Source: Motacilla alba alba | Lineage: Eukaryota; Chordata; Aves; Passeriformes; Motacillidae | DNA length: 64,000 bases | NCBI RefSeq assembly: GCF_015832195.1 | Contig: NC_052021.1 | Location: 3,906,001 to 3,970,000 of the forward strand | Direction of reading: 5' to 3' | In this document: piece by piece, positions 35,340 to 47,932 of the stretch | Layout of the letters: every line of letters starts with the position of its first letter | Numbering within the stretch: position 1 is the stretch's first letter | Notes under the pieces: model-generated | What the model was told of the DNA's origin: nothing | Seen by the model: only the letters and a program-made list of their open reading frames with translations | Databases searched by the model: none | Translations under genes and position numbers: made by a program

Positions 35340-38300
35340 AATCTCTCTTTTTTCTTTCCCCCCTCAGTCTTGAGACATATGCTCCTGTGTTTATTTACCC
35401 GTTTTGTTTTGATCTTTTTTTTTTCTGCTCCAAGAGACATTTTCCCACATATCCACGTCTGCCTCCACTCTGCCACGCCAGGATCTCCATCACCATCCAC
35501 TTCAGCTGTGAGGAGAGCAGTAATAGATTCCTCCTGTCCCTGCCTGAAGCTCTGCCTCTCTTCCAGCCTCATCCCACACCACTCAGACCTACACAAACCC
35601 TTGCCATGCTTTGTTTGAATCATTTGATTCCCAGAAAAAAAAAAAAAAGGGAAAAAAAAAAAGTTGTCACGGTTAAAAATAGAACATTTTTCCGCTCTGA
35701 AGAACAAGCAGCAGCATTCCTGGGAATTCAGACAAATAGCATTGGTCAGGAGATGTCTCACAGACACCAGTGACATCCCAGAGCTGCTCCTGTGCCCTGT
35801 GAAGCAGGAAAGTGTTTGGGATCCCTCTGCCTCCCACTCTGCGGGGTGAAATCAGAAGGGATGAGCCTGTTTCTGACCGTGCTCCATGAGAAAGGGTGGC
35901 TGCTCTCCACAGGGACTTCTTAATTTATTTAATTTTTTCATTTTAAAGAGAAAATGCCTCCTGGCTAAAATGTGATGCTGTTTGGAGCACAAGCCTTCAC
36001 TAAGCACAATCAGCAACACCGATATTTTTACCAAGGTCAAAGCACCATTTTTGATTTCCTGTTTGAATATTGCACACAGTATTTCACCTGTCTGTATGCA
36101 ATACAAGTTACCTATAAGAGTGATTCCATATATAATAGTGAATTAAAGTGTACATAATTATGAAACCATGTTCAATGGCTTGTGGAGAGGAGATTTTCAG
36201 GGAAATTTTCAGAGAGCTTCAAATGCTCCATTTGATCATTGGAGGTCCCTTCCAGCTGAAAATATTCAGTTCCAGTCAGTCACAAATCACCCAATTTGAA
36301 TTTCACTGGGAGTTGCTCTCAGTTTAATTGAATTTCTTTAGCGACATTAGCTTGGGTTACATCAAGGCAAACAGGGAGCTTCGTTTTCAAAGACATCTGC
36401 AGTATTTTGGGAGCCTTTGGGCTCTTTTCTGAGAGGGAGAGGAAGGGCAGATCCCAAATGTCACCGACCCTCAGCTACACTGAAATCCCTCCAGGCAGAT
36501 TGGGTTCTCAGGACCTGCGCTGGAGACCTCATGAATGGAATGTGGAAAACCTCTGGCACGATTTACACTCCTTGGGCAGAGCCTCACAAGCACATGGCAC
36601 AAATATCTCACCTCAGAAAGAGCAAATTCCTCCCCTGGCAAGCTGGGGGGGTAAATGAGCACAGCTCTGACCCAGGCCAGGTGCGGGGGACAGCTCCCAC
36701 CTTTGAACACTGCCACGTCCCCAGAGCAGGGGCAGGCTTGGAAACCACATCCCTGAGCAGGAGACCTCGGTGTGGCTCGAGCAGACGTGCCTGGATAAGT
36801 TCCTGTGGTTTCCAGCAGCACCAGGTCCCCTCAGGCCACTCTGGTGGATTTAATTCCCAAATAATCTCCTGCTGCATCAGCTCCCAGCTCTTCAGCTGGA
36901 GACAGTGCTCTGCACACTCGGGTCCCTCCTCATCTGAGCTGAATCTGGAATAAAAAGTGTACAAGAAAATGCCTCCAAATGCCTCCTGAAAACATCTCCA
37001 TTTACTGGGGAGAAAAAGAAAATCTCTTACTCTATTCAATAGACTTGTGGGCAGATCTTACAGCACAGCCTGGAAGCTCACTGCTGTTGAACTGAACAGG
37101 TGAGGAATCTTTCCAGCTCAGGATTTATTTTTCTTTTGAATCACTGATTTGGCAAGGGTTTCTCATGGGAAAGCATCCATTTGAGCAGGGATTTTCTGTG
37201 CAAGCAGCAGGGTCATTGACAGTGTGTCACAGGGACAGGAGGGCAGCAGGGAGAGGAAAAAAAATTCAGCTCAGGCCACTTATTTAGGGTCTAACTCATT
37301 AAATTATTAACGGTGATGTGGTAACAGGAATCCAGCTAAATCAGAAAAGCAGGAAAAGCGGCAAAGGGGAAGGTGGGAAGGACACCAGCCCTCGGGAGCA
37401 CACACCCTGTGCTGGGAGATCAGCAGGAGTGGGAAGTGGCTTCGTTTTTGGGCCTTTGCTGCCACATCAAGAAGGACAAACTCTGCTCAGTAGGCATGTC
37501 CATGGAGGAGAGAGCCAGGCTGTTGGCATTTCCTGCGGGTTTAGGATTTGCTGTGGATCTGCACAGGTTTGATGTCCACAGGTGCTGGATTCAACCTCAA
37601 GCTTTGGCTCCTGCCATGAAAGCCCTCGGATGGAAGCCAGGTGTCTGCCACCTCCAGGCTGAAATGGTCCAATATCAGCAAATTTTGCCTATTTGGGAAA
37701 AGAGAGGGAAAAAAAAAAACCTTTAAAAAGATGCTGCATCCACCTGAGGATGCAGCTCCAGCTGGGGGAGGCTGAGGAGGTCAGACCACAGGGGTGCAGC
37801 TGATTACGGCCCCAAAGGGATAAATCTCGAGGTGAGGAGGGTGAGAGCAGCACACGTGGCAGCGAGTGGCTCTGCTTTTCATTTCTTTGTGCTGCAGAGG
37901 CTGAAGGAAAGCGGGCTCTGAGAGACCACAGCCCGAGCTGCGCCGAGCACGGCGGGGCCGAGGCACAAATCAGAGCGGGGACCACATCAGCTCGTGGTGA
38001 AAGACCACAGATCAGATAAAAAGTCAGCTTTTGGCAGCAGCTGGAACAGAAAAACAGAAAACCTGCAGCCCTGGTGAGACCGAAGGGTCCAGAGGCTGCA
38101 GCCTGTGCACAGCCTGTTTGCAAAAGCGCTGGGCTCCTCTGAGGACACAGGGAGAAAAAGCCTCACTGGGGCTTGGGTGACAGCTGGGAGCACAGCACAA
38201 ACATCACCCCTGTTTAAGACACTCCTGAAAGGGGGGATTAACCCTTCCCCGGCCACCTGCACACTGCCAAAGCCCCACGAAAGGAATGAAAGCCTGGGTC

Positions 38301-38580
38301 AGCTCCCAAATGCAGCAAAGAGGGAGAAAACAGGTGAGGAGCGACGGCCACGGGAGGTAACAAATCCTTGCGAGGCACGAGCACGGCTGAAGCAGCTCAT
38401 TAGTTCCAAATGCTCATTCGAGAGCTCCTCTCTCCCAGTCAAACCACTTAATGGGCTTCAGAAGAAGGAAACACGTGCTGGAGACGCTGGAGATAGAAAG
38501 TGCTGACTTTGATCTCGTGATTTGAAATCCAACAGGCAGGGCAGGGAGGGAAAGTGCTCCAGCAGTGAGGGCCAGGGGCA
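35340..38580. other. Unannotated sequence, possible unique conserved stretch
   Basis: About 3.2 kb without a recognised repeat, apart from A runs at 35635-35648 and 35653-35662. 35930-36165 is AT-rich, of high complexity and free of repeats, the kind of sequence in which non-coding elements are often conserved; that is a guess. No gene is supported. Confidence 0.4.
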
Positions 38581-38584
38581 CCCA

Positions 38585-38970
38585 CAGAATCACAGAATCA
38601 CAGAATGACTGGGTTGGAAGAGACCTCCAAGATCATCGAGTCCAACCCAGCCCTGAGACATCAACTAAACCCTGGCACCCAGTGCCACATCCAGTCTGTT
38701 TTTAAACACATCCAGGGATGGTGACTCCTCCACCTCCCTGGGCAGAACATTCCAGTTCTTTATCACCTTTCTGTAAAAAACTTCTTCCTAATATCCAGCC
38801 TATATTACCCTTGGTGCAGCTTGAGACTGTGACCTCTGGTTCTGGAGAAAGAGCCCAACCTCAGCTGAGCACAGCCACCCTTCAGGGAGCTGCAGAGAGT
38901 GATGAGGTCACCCCTGAGTCTCCTTTTCTCCAGGCTGAGCACCCCCAGCTCCCTCAGTGGTCCCTCACAG
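38585..38970 (-). mobile_element. CR1 LINE with intact 3' terminal octamer repeats
   Basis: The plus strand opens with three 'cacagaat' octamers, the complement of the CR1 terminal repeat, then 'ctgggttggaagagacctcc' and 'atggtgactcctccacctcc', ending near 'gcacccccagctccctcagt'. The subfamily differs from the common one in this window. Keeping the terminal octamers means the 3' end is complete. Confidence 0.9.
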
Positions 38971-38971
38971 G

Positions 38972-39628
38972 GACACCCGTGGCCATGGCCCACACAAGGT
39001 TTGTGCCACATGGGACAAAACCCCGGGAGAGCCACCCTGGCCTGTGTCACCACCAAACTCGTGTCACAAGGATGGTGACAAACTGAGTGACCTCTTGGGG
39101 ATGCACAGGTCCAGCAGCCACAGCTGTGCCACGAGGGAGCAGGGGGAAAACCAGCCTGGCTCCTGGAAGGGGGATTCTGCCATGGCAGAAAACCTGGAGA
39201 TGTCTGAAGTATTGCATTCAGGCTTGGAGGCTTCAGCCTGGAGGGGGCTTTGCCAGAGATCTCCAAGAGGGCCCAGAGGAGGAGGAGGATGAAGGGCTGT
39301 CCTTCCACTGCCTCTTGCAGCAAAAGGACTGGGAGTGGCTGACTGAATTCAGGAGATGTTCCCTCACTCCCCCCCAGCCCCTGTGAAACCCCTTGTCCAA
39401 AGGGCAGAGAATGCCAAGAGTTTCTGCATCAGTGTGAGGGAAATGGGAGCAGTGCCCAGGAGATGAAGGTGTTGGAAGTGCTGAGCACGCAAACCACTCC
39501 AGGGTCAGGAGGTCCCTGGCCAGCAGCTGGTTCTGGTGAAGGGCTGATCTCAGATGTGCATCCCCTGCTCTTACCCATCCCTGAAGAGTCACCTCTGTTG
39601 GGATTCAGTGCCTGTGATGACTCCCGAG
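38972..39628. other. Unannotated sequence
   Basis: No gene or known repeat. Confidence 0.4.
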
Positions 39629-39629
39629 G

Positions 39630-40125
39630 TGTTACAAAGTCCTTTTTCTCCCAGCCCTGATCCGAAGAAGAAGCCGAGGCTCGTCGGTTCTGCTTCTCAA
39701 GGTTGTTTATTTTTTCTTATCTATGACATTCTTTCCCTGACCTGCAGAGGTCTGTCCAGCAGGTCGAGCTGAAGGCACAGTGCCTGCCCTTGGGGTGGTG
39801 TTAGTTTTTTATACTAAAAACTACGTGTACTTTATTTACAATAATTTTCCAATACCCATCACCTATGTTAGACAGTCTGTCTCTACTCTAAACCAATCAA
39901 ACAGTGCCACCATCACAGCAGAAGATGGAGGACAAGAAGAAGGAGAAGAAGGACAGGACATGCCCAGATCCCTCCATCGTGCCTCTTGAACCCCCATTCT
40001 AATACCCCAAAATTCTACTTTTTCACCCTGTGACAAATTAACCATCGCTCTGCTCAAACTCTTGTGGCTTGTAAATCTTCACACAAAGCTAGTAATTTTT
40101 TCCATGGGCTAAAATCGAAGGCACA
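39630..40125 (-). mobile_element. Solo LTR, antisense, same family as 42990-43540
   Basis: The complement reads as a songbird ERV LTR: the U3 segment 'attggtttagagtagagaca', a TATA box 'agtataaaaaac' near 39810, 'aataaacaaccttgagaagc' as the polyadenylation region, and the 3' end TTTGTAACA at 39630. The left boundary is well supported; the right boundary is approximate. No internal genes. Confidence 0.75.
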
Positions 40126-40129
40126 GGTG

Positions 40130-40772
40130 TTTTAGACTCCATGCCAAAGTCTCTGAGCCCCCTGCCAGGGTCTCGAGCCATCCAGGGCAGCCAGAGGAAT
40201 GTCCTGGGTTCTGACAACCTCCAGCCACAGGGCAGGACACCCATTTCGTTGAGCCAGAAGCCCAAACAGTGGTGCAGTTACACAGTTGTACATTCAGAAC
40301 TGTTCCTCTTACATTGTAAGGCTTTACAGCAAGACACTGAGCTAAATAAAACCACAAAACCAACCACCCAAAGCAAGTAGAAAGCAGTGGGCCATTCAGT
40401 TCCTCTCAGGTTTTCCTTTAGATGTCGTTATGTGGACATCCAGCTCCTTTTACCTCCCTCACACCTCTTGGTCCAGACTTCTCGCCTCTCCTCTTGCCTG
40501 CAGTTAAGCCAAGCTTGCTTTGTCTGGAGGACTTTGACTCTTGGCAAAGTCAGGAGGCTTTAATCAAACGCTCTGTTGTGCAACTGTTTCCATCACTGAG
40601 CTGCATCTGGTCCCTGAGGTCTCTTAATTCCTCGTTAAGGAAGTGCCCCACGTGGAGAGGGGCGAGGGAGGACTTGGGCAGCACTCCACAGGCTCTGCTG
40701 TGCACAGCTGGCAATGCATCCCTGCAGCCCCGCAAGCAGATGTGCAGAGGAGCCCAGCCCCCAGGTGTGGAA
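40130..40772. other. Unannotated sequence between LTRs
   Basis: Nothing recognised. Confidence 0.4.
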
Positions 40773-41874
40773 TGTGCAGGCAACCCCAACGAGGGAAGAG
40801 ATGAGAATCTTGACTCCATGTTTCAGAAGGCTGATATATTATATTACATTACATTACATTACATTACATTACATTACATTACATTATACATTATATTATA
40901 TTATATTATATTACATTATACTATATTACATTATATTACATTATATTGTGTTACATTATATTATATTATATTACATTATATGATATTATATTGTATCATA
41001 TTATATTATATGATATTATATTATATTATATTATCACATTATATCACATTATTCTATCTACATTCTATTCTATTACTTATACTACTATACTATATTACAT
41101 TACATTTACATATATATTATACTATACTATATTATATTATATTACATTACATTATATTATATTATATTATATTACATTACATTATACTACATTACATTAT
41201 ATTACATTATATTCTATTACATTATATCATTATATTATCACATTATATCACATTACATTATACTATATTACATTGTATTACATTATATTATATTATACTA
41301 TACTATACTATACTATATTATATTAATTACATTTATTATATTACATTCTATATACAATATTATATGTACATTATATTATATTCTATTATATTACATTATA
41401 TTATATTATATTATATTATATTATATTATATTATATTATATTATATTATATTATATTACATCATATATATTATATTATATTATATTATATTATATTATAT
41501 TATATTATATTATATTATATTATATTATATTATATTATATTATGTTATATTATGTTATGTTATTATATTTATATTAATTATATTATCTATACTTCTACTA
41601 TACTACAAGTATGGAGAGAAAGGATTTATCAGAGAGCTAGAAAGGAATAGAATGGTAATAAAAACCCGTGGCTGCTCAGAGCCTCGGCACAGCTGGACCA
41701 TGACTGGCCACCGAGTGAAAACGATCCACACGAGACCAATCAAAGATGCACCTGTGGCTAAACCATCTCCAGAGCACATTCCACAGCCATCAGATAGTTA
41801 TTGTTTACGGTTCTTTCCTGAGCCTTCTCAGGAGAAAATCCCAGCAAAAGGATTTGTCAGGAGGACGGGACACA
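40773..41874 (-). mobile_element. Solo LTR, antisense, enlarged by an internal pentanucleotide array
   Basis: Both ends of one LTR can be read on the complement strand. The right part (41600-41874) is the U3: 'aatcctttgctggg'-type start, 'ccacaggtgcatctttgatt' and 'attctattcctttctagctc'. The left part (40773-40840) is the 3' end: 'atatcagccttctgaaacat' and 'ggagtcaagattctcatctc'. Between them lies an array of about 760 bp, where the related LTR at 3230-3633 has only about 75 bp of AT-rich sequence. The element is thus about 1.1 kb instead of about 0.4 kb. Outer boundaries are approximate. Confidence 0.8.
40840..41600. repeat. ATTAC/ATTAT pentanucleotide array, about 760 bp
   Basis: It starts with about nine ATTAC units (40842-40886), then mixed ATTAC and ATTAT units with interruptions. 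The longest nearly pure ATTAT runs are at about 41395-41456 and 41467-41543. The 563-codon open frame over it (40422-42113), rich in Tyr/Ile/Leu, exists only because these units contain no stop in that frame. Confidence 0.95.
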
Positions 41875-41875
41875 A

Positions 41876-41898
41876 GCAGCAGCAGCAGCAGCAGCAGG
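41876..41898. repeat. (AGC)n trinucleotide tract, 7-8 units
   Basis: A pure AGC run directly at the 5' edge of the expanded LTR, followed by GC-rich sequence. It encodes nothing recognisable. Confidence 0.9.
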
Positions 41899-41899
41899 G

Positions 41900-42988
41900 C
41901 TGCTCCTGCGTCACCTCCCAGGCAGGGCGATGGAGAGGAGTCCCCCAGAGCTGCAGGGACAGAGCGCAGAGGTGTGTGACCCCTGAGCCCTGCTCTGGGG
42001 CTGCCAGCACGCAGGAGCAGCCCAGCTCCCCTGCAGCTGCTGCGGGAAGTGGCTGCTGTGTGAGGAGCTGCAGATGGGCCGGGCGCTGTGCTCCGTCCCA
42101 AAAAGGGCCGTGAGCTTTGTCACAAAGATGCACCTTCCAAAGGGAGGGCAAGCACTGAGGAGAGGACATCAGGTCATGGCCACTAACCTGGGTCAAAAGC
42201 ACACCTTGAGCACCCTGGCCATGCAGGTAGGGTACTCACTGGACAGTCTTGACACTACTGTGATATGACAATTGCTGCTGTAGACACCTCAGATCATTTT
42301 TTACCATCTCAGAACACACCTCTACAGCATAGTGAATGTTGCACGAGTCTTTTTTTTTGCTCCACATTTTGCCTTTTTGACAACCTTGGCTGCACTGTGT
42401 AATTATTTTAGAGAAAAGAAAAAAACATCTCCTGAAGCAAAGAAATGGGGGTAATGGGGGTTTTGGGCAGCGCTTCCTGGCCAGCTCACGCCACAGCACC
42501 TGGGTGAGGGTGTAGGTGCTGCCCAGGGCCCCCAGCTGCTCTCAGAGGACTGTCTTGTGCTTCACAGATCCCCCAGATTATTTCCTTTCCCAGCCCCTCC
42601 ACTCAGCCCCTCCCTGGCTGGTGGAAGTGACGCCGAGGCACGTCCACCTCCTCATGCTGCATTTGCTCCCTGCCAAGAGCCACCTCAGGGGCTGCCTGAG
42701 GCTGTGTCCACCCCTCGCCTCCTGCTGCTGTGGGCATGCTGTCAAATCCCTAAAAAACAAACCCCAGCTCCCCAGAGGGGCCTGGAGTGCTGCCCTTGCT
42801 CTGCTCTGAACCAAAGGGATCAAAGCTTCCCACTCCCAAGGTTTTTTTCCTTTTGCCATGAGGAAAGGGGAGAAGAGGTGTCGGAACTCAGAATGTCCCA
42901 CAGACATTCTCGGACGTTCCAGACCCAGGTCAAAAGCATCTGAGACCCTGGCATGCAGCCATTCAGCATTCAAAGCCCTGTGGCTTTG
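41900..42988. other. Unannotated sequence
   Basis: GC-rich around 41920-42080 with open frames on both strands and no family support. Confidence 0.4.
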
Positions 42989-42989
42989 A

Positions 42990-43540
42990 ATCTGACCCAT
43001 GGAACAGTTTACCAACTTTGCAGGAAGAACAAGAAGTCACAAAAGTTTAGATATTGTAGTAGAAGTAGTCACGAAGTGAAGGGTAGGATTTCTGAGTGCT
43101 GTACAGGGGGGTTTAAGCCTTGTACACAGGGGTCCAAGTTTTGTACATGGGGGTCAGGGGTTCTAAGATGGAGGGATTTGGGTGTGCCCTGTCCTCTTTC
43201 TTTCTCCTTCCCAGCCTCCATGTCTTTGGTGATGCTGGCACTCACAGATTGGTTTAGAGTAGAAAGTCACCATTCAATACAGATGATTGGCGTTGGGGGA
43301 AAAGTATAAACATGTAACACGTAATATATGATATAAAAGATGGCACCAGCCCCCTGGGAGGGCAGTGTGCCTTTGTCTGACCTGCTGAACGGGCCACAGC
43401 AGCTCAGGAGAAGAATCTTTTAGATAACCAACAATAAACAACCTTGAGACCAGACAACAGAGGACTGCTGAGTCTTTCTTCGAAGGCACGGGTTGGAGGA
43501 GAGACTTTTCCATCTTTTGGGGTCATCCCAATCCGGGGGT
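42990..43540 (+). mobile_element. Solo LTR, sense, inverted relative to 39630-40125
   Basis: It shares the U3 segment 'gattggtttagagtagaaag', a TATA box (tataaaa at about 43332-43338), 'gggcagtgtgcctttgtctg' and the polyadenylation signal AATAAA at 43433-43438 ('aataaacaaccttgagacca') with the antisense LTR at 39630-40125. It is more diverged, with an extra 'gtacaggggggtttaagcct' type segment. Boundaries are approximate; no internal genes. Confidence 0.72.
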
Positions 43541-43544
43541 GAAA

Positions 43545-46500
43545 CCCCACAAAGAGGGATGAGGATGGATGGAGAGGGGAAACCTCTGCAGAGCTGAGCA
43601 AGCTCCCGATCACAGCCTGGGACCTTCAGCAAGGACACAAAGGATGCAGCATGAACAATGGGCTGGCTTAGGGTCAGTGATACTCCCACCTCCAGCATCC
43701 AGCTGCCTTCCAGCTGTTGGTCAGGAGATGCTTTGCCAGAGCTCAGTTTTTTGTCCAACAGGTAGAGCTTTATCCTGTGTGAATGTCAGACAGATCTGCT
43801 CATGCTCCTCTACGATGAACTCTCCGGATCCTGCTCTGGGGGAATGAAGTCTGTCAGGGGGAGCTGACAAAGAGATGACGGTGGCAAATTCTTCTCCTTG
43901 CAGAATCTTTCTTCTATGCTTCAACCTTCAGAGCAAGCCAGAGCATTCCCTGGAGTGCTGCAGCACAGCCCCCACCCCCAGAAAAGGACACAGACTCCTT
44001 GGGTGCCATCCCTTCTCCTGCTTCAAGGCACAAACACGTGAGCTGGGAGTTCCTGTGCAAAGCTTCTCCTTCCTTTCCACACGAAAGAGGCAAATTAAAA
44101 GCTGAGAGGATGAACTAGCTGGGGTGAAAACAATCCCAACCTTCCTATTTGGCTTTTTATCACTGCTCTGTGTTCCTCAGCTCAGTGGAGCTTCCAGCCC
44201 TTCCCCTTTCCCAGGGGGCTGCAGCTTCTCCAGGAAGCCCCCAAGCCCCCAGCCCTCCCCAGGCTGGTTTGAAGGGTGCCCACCTGGGAACCACTGAACC
44301 TTCAGACACTCAAAAACCATGGACCAGAGCTGCTTTTCTGCACGTTCAGGTTTCAGGGAAAAGCCAAATCCTTCCCAAGAGCTGATATTCAGGGAAGGGG
44401 AATAACTCCTTTTCGTGTGGTGAGTGGATGTTATCAGTCTCCTCTCACTGCTGCCTGAGCTTTACCATCCTCCAACACAAATCCCAACGTTTTCCTAAGC
44501 TGCCTGCAGTCCCAACTCCAGTCTGGAGCTGTCAGCCCTCCTGTTTCCATAGTTTCAAACACTTTTTAAAGCAAAGGATCCCCAAGCCATCCTCCCAAAG
44601 GCCTCTCCCGCCCTCCAGATGCCTCTCAGACACCTCTCATCAGCTGCTCCATCCCATCCTTGCAAAAGCCCAGCAAATCTCTACAAACATGTGCCATCAC
44701 CCCTTTCCTCACAAGTTCCATGCCTCCACCCACGAGGTTTCACTCTCCCATTACCAAACCCTCCTTTACATTAAAGCCTTTGCTGCCTTCTCCTCCAAAC
44801 TCATTAATTTCCCTTTAAAAGGCTCATTCCTGCACAGATTTCCATTACGGAATCCTTCCCATTCTCCTGCTGCCATGGGAGGATGGGGCAGCCCTGATGT
44901 CTCTGTGCAGGCTGCTGGGATTCCTCAATCCAGCGTTTCCCAGCTGCTCTCGGCCTCCTGCAGACCCCACACAACCTTCATGCTACAATTATTTTGTCAA
45001 AGGCCAAAACGACACCAGCAGGGCCTGAAGCAGCCTGAATTACACACAAAGGGTAATTTAAAGCACGAAGCTCAGCCTCTGGAGTATCACCTTTTATCAC
45101 CTTAAAACCCCTCCATGAACAGGAAATCACGAAGAAAAATCATGAACATATTTCAGGGCTCAGCCATGGGAGACAAAGCAAATTACCAAGCACAGGAGCC
45201 CTCAGAAAGTAAAAATAAACCACACTAAGCCTGGGGTTTTTTTCAATATTTCTGTAGCCAGTACAGCAACATTTGCAGCTGGAAAGTGTAGGCCAGCAGT
45301 TCATTAGCAAGTTTTTTAATTCAGGTTGCTCATCACAAGCCCCATCGTTCCCATTAGACCAGAGAAACACATCCAGGTTGTGCAGAGCTCACCAAGGCAA
45401 ACACATCTGCTGAACCTGCACAAAACTGATGTTTCTCAGAGCTGTTTTTTCTTTTTTTATTTTTTTAAAGGCAGCCTAAAAGTGTTCCTCCTTGCTGTGC
45501 CTTCAGAATAAAGCTTGGTAGACAAAAAGGAAAAAAAAACCTCCACAACCAAATAAAAACAACCAAACAAATAAACCAAAAAATCCCAGGCAGCAAATAA
45601 TTACCTGTCCTATATTGCAACACAGAGCAGTGGCTGAGAAGTTTGAAAGCACAGAAGATAGGTGGGAAATGAGAAGAAACACGTGGAAAAATGCAAAACC
45701 AAAGAAATGCCATAAAAAAGCCCAACTAGGAAAAGTCGCAAAGAACAGGGAGCAAAAGGCAAAGAAACAAGCAATGGGTTTTATTTTAGTGGGCCCATCA
45801 GTTCAAAATAAAGGGGTTTTCTCATCTGCCTAGCACAGGACTGTGCAGGAAAAATAAAATAAAAAAAAATAGGAGCAGAATTACCAGGGACAGATGTGGA
45901 AAGATGGGGTGTGAGAAGATACCAAAGAATGAGAGGGACAAGAAGCCAAAGAAGCAATTCAAGTTCTGGTTTTGAGAAGACACTGAGCTGGCTCCTCATG
46001 TGACCTCCCTCCCTTTGCATCAATCTCCAGCTCTAGGGGTGGTTTGCTGGCTTTTTTTCTTTCAGTCCAGCTCCCCCTGCACCCAGGTCACCCCAGGGAA
46101 TCAGGTCAGACTGACACAAACATGGCAGGGGCCATCACTCATTGCAGAACCAGCCAGCTGCAGAAAAACCACTTTGAAATTCTCCTACCGGTGTCTTTCC
46201 TTCTTAAAAGAGTGCAATTTATAGCTCTGCTGCAGCTTTAAAAGAAGACACAATTAATTATTAACCACCCCTTGGTGGCTGCCTGGAAAGGGACCTGAAG
46301 GAGCTGAGCTGCTGCTCCCTGGGCTTGGGAAAGCTCAGGCAGGCCCTGGAGCTGGAGAGGCTCAGGGGACATGGAAAGCACAGGTGGGGGGCATGGAGCA
46401 CAGGGACTGTCCTCTGGGCTGGCACCCAGCGCCTGCCTGGGAAGCTCTGTCACCACATGGGTCACCAGAGTGGAAAAAATGACCATGTTTGGCTAGAAAC

Positions 46501-47100
46501 CACATTTAGCTGCTGGGGGCTGGGCAATGGGACTTTGGGTCAGTGGGACAGGAGTGTAACAACAGTCAAATATAACCCTCTGTCCACAGCACTTCCCACC
46601 TGTCTCCAGAGCAGAATCCTTTCACAGAGAGAGATCTGTATTAGTAGAAACTCCTCATCGTGCTGAACCCTGTTCAGACCACTCTCCTTTGAGCTTCCTG
46701 CCCTTCCTCTGCATCTCCCCACCCTACTTTCATTTTTTCTGGATGCAAACCAAGCTCACCAGAGCGAAAGGAGCGTGCACGGACAGCTTGGGCAGCACCA
46801 CGTGCTGAGGTGTAAACCCTCACCTGTGGGGTCAGCCCCACCTGGCCAACACTGCACCCCACAGAGCACCCAAACCTTCCCTGTCCCACCAGAACTGGAG
46901 GTTTTTGGAGACGCTCAGCCAAATGTGGGCCAGGGCTGGCGTTAGCAGCAGTGGGAAGGAAGGAGTGAGAAGAGGCACCTGAAGTCACCTGATTTGGGGG
47001 TGCAGCAGAGCACCCCGGCTCCTCCCCATCCCTCTCACAGTCCTGCAGGCCCAGGGTGTCCCTGGAAACAGGGAACACCACCTAGGATTGAAGTGCAACT
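43545..47100. other. Unannotated sequence
   Basis: About 3.5 kb. 45520-45600 is A-rich low complexity. A GC-rich patch lies at 46240-46450. No gene or known repeat. Confidence 0.4.
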
Positions 47101-47104
47101 TTAA

Positions 47105-47208
47105 AGCAACCAGAAGAACCCCTGAATCACCTACTTGAGCTGCCCTGAGAGTGGACTTGATGATCTCAAAGGGCCTTTCCAGCCTCAACAATCCTGTGAT
47201 TCTATAGG
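47105..47208 (+). mobile_element. CR1 3' terminus, older subfamily
   Basis: 'agagtggacttgatgatctc' to 'aacaatcctgtgattctata' is the sense 3' end of a CR1 subfamily. Confidence 0.75.
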
Positions 47209-47349
47209 GAAAAATGCATCTCCTCGTCAATGAAAATCGTCTTTAGGAAAAGAATTCACAGGGGGGACTCAGGTCTCATTATGCAGCAGATGCAACATTA
47301 CCTTATTTACAAGGTGAATTTTGAAATGAGTTCTCTTGGAGATGAAACA

Positions 47350-47640
47350 GGCAATCCCAGAATGGTTTGGGTTGGAAGGAACCTCAAAGCCCATCCAGTG
47401 CCATGGGCAGGGACACCTTCCACTATCCCAGGCTGTTCCAAGTCCTGTCCAGCCTGGCCTTGGGCACCTCCAGGGATCCAGGGGCAGCCCCAGCTGCTCT
47501 GGGCACCCTGTGCCAGGGCCTGCCCACCCTCACAGGGAAGGATTTCTTCCCAGTACCCCTCTGGCAGTGGGGATCCATTCCCCTTTTCCTTGTCATTTGC
47601 GTCCATCCTGCAGCTCCTCAGGCGCTGGGGACAGGCACCC
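47350..47640 (-). mobile_element. CR1 LINE fragment just downstream of PTEN
   Basis: The plus strand 'caatcccagaatggtttggg' through 'ccctcacagggaaggatttc' is the complement of a CR1 3' end. It lies about 280 bp past the PTEN poly(A) site, in the same orientation as PTEN. Confidence 0.87.
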
Positions 47641-47932
47641 GCCCCTGTGGTTTGATGGCCCAGGAGGTGCCCCTGCCCCTCACCAGGACACCAAAGTGAG
47701 GGTTTGATATCCCTGCACACATCTGGCCCTGCACTGCTGCCCTGCTCACACCTCTGGACCGCAGCAGCCTCCGGAGCTGCAGCTCCCTTCCAATCCCTGC
47801 GTGCACGAGGAGCACCCGCGGCTCCCAGCAGCACGCTCCAAATTCCACAGCTTTACAAGCACGACGAGCCTCAGCCGTTTGCCAAGCTCGGAACACTGCA
47901 ATAAAACACCCACACGGTGACAAGAATGAGAC

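Noticed and set aside
40422..42113. 563-codon open frame on the plus strand, rich in Tyr, Ile and Leu
   Set aside because: It is open only because the ATTAC/ATTAT units contain no stop in that frame. It crosses an LTR and unrelated sequence on both sides and resembles no protein.
47300..47880. Possible convergent gene next to the PTEN 3' end
   Set aside because: The open frames coincide with the CR1 at 47350-47640 and a GC-rich flank; nothing resembles RNLS or another expected neighbour.
1..47900. CRISPR array or bacterial defence locus
   Set aside because: The tandem repeats have no unique spacers of constant length and the setting is vertebrate DNA; the minisatellites are contiguous units without spacers.
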